A stretch of 12,436 nt of DNA from an uncultured Lachnospiraceae bacterium. GTDB taxonomy: Bacteria; Bacillota_A; Clostridia; Lachnospirales; Lachnospiraceae. The translations under genes and the position numbers were made by a program. Below the pieces are notes generated by a model. The model was not told the origin of the DNA and did no database searches. It worked only from the letters and a program-made list of their open reading frames with translations. The stretch lies in contig CAJUOF010000350.1 in the NCBI GenBank assembly GCA_910587905.1, positions 1 to 12,436 on the forward strand. Reading direction: 5' to 3'. Positions 12,258 through 12,436 of this stretch are shown here, one piece after another; position 1 is the stretch's first letter, and each line of letters opens with the position of its first letter.

Positions 12258-12436
12258 CAGAATTTGTATATCCGGCCGTTTTTCACACAAACGAAGACGG
12301 TTCTTTTACAATCACCTATCCCGATCTGCCCGGTTGCATCAGCGAGGGAAACTCATTGGGAAATGCCATGTACATGGCACAGGCGGCCCTGACACAATGG
12401 ATCGAATATCTTATGGACAAAAAAGAACCCATACCA
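12254..12436 (+). CDS. hicB: HicB family antitoxin, N-terminal part (cut by window end)
   Basis: The 61 visible residues start MTEFVYPAVFHTNEDGSFTI and continue YPDLPGCISEGNSLGNAM and ALTQWIEYLM. This is the HicB partial RNase H-like domain (EDG.F....PDLPGC.S.G....A), which binds and neutralises HicA. The C-terminal DNA-binding part (HTH or ribbon-helix-helix) lies beyond the window, so the operator-binding type is unknown. The start ATG overlaps the hicA stop and is preceded by AAAGGAGG at about 10 bases. Confidence 0.92.
   Translation, partial: MTEFVYPAVFHTNEDGSFTITYPDLPGCISEGNSLGNAMYMAQAALTQWIEYLMDKKEPIP

Overview
The window looks like a chromosomal segment of a moderately GC-rich clostridial Firmicute, most likely a Lachnospiraceae-type gut anaerobe. 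This rests on strong AGGAGG-type ribosome binding sites, TTGNNN/TATAAT promoters, and protein families (short CstA, LuxS, YkpA-type ABC-F, TraX, DUF3990 relatives) whose sequences resemble those of that group. The placement is inference from the proteins and was not checked against a database.

Layout. 1-500 (minus): a ZIP-family metal transporter cut by the window edge, preceded by a 41-residue heavy-metal-associated (HMA) protein, with one promoter and two copies of a DtxR-like palindrome. 535-890: small out-of-frame coding-like remnants. 896-1576 (plus): an MgtC/SapB membrane protein. 1666-4282 (minus): a three-gene operon of two small unrecognised proteins followed by the carbon-starvation transporter CstA. 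4592-5071 (plus): luxS, directly followed by the tail of a broken DUF3990 gene and its intact partner gene. 5969-9447 (minus): exodeoxyribonuclease III, a GlgX-like GH13 protein and a TraX-family membrane protein, probably one transcription unit. 10143-11783 (plus): the ABC-F ATPase YkpA. 12039-12436 (plus): a more AT-rich hicAB toxin-antitoxin pair, hicB cut by the window end.

The stretches between genes hold most of the unexplained structure. Two elements (5671-5798 and 9714-9861) share an architecture of palindrome, conserved core hairpin, palindrome. Their cores are alike, with compensating changes in the stem, but their flanking palindromes differ. A solo copy of the first palindrome lies at 11875-11909. 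The first element sits inside a larger 273-bp inverted repeat. A separate inverted repeat of about 229 bp, possibly flanked by a 7-bp target duplication, lies between the ykpA promoter and its start codon and would fold the whole 5' leader into one long hairpin.

The most notable protein is the GH13 member. It keeps the GlgX scaffold, but at every catalytic position I can align (nucleophile, acid/base, stabiliser and region I) the expected residue is replaced, so it looks like a pseudoenzyme.
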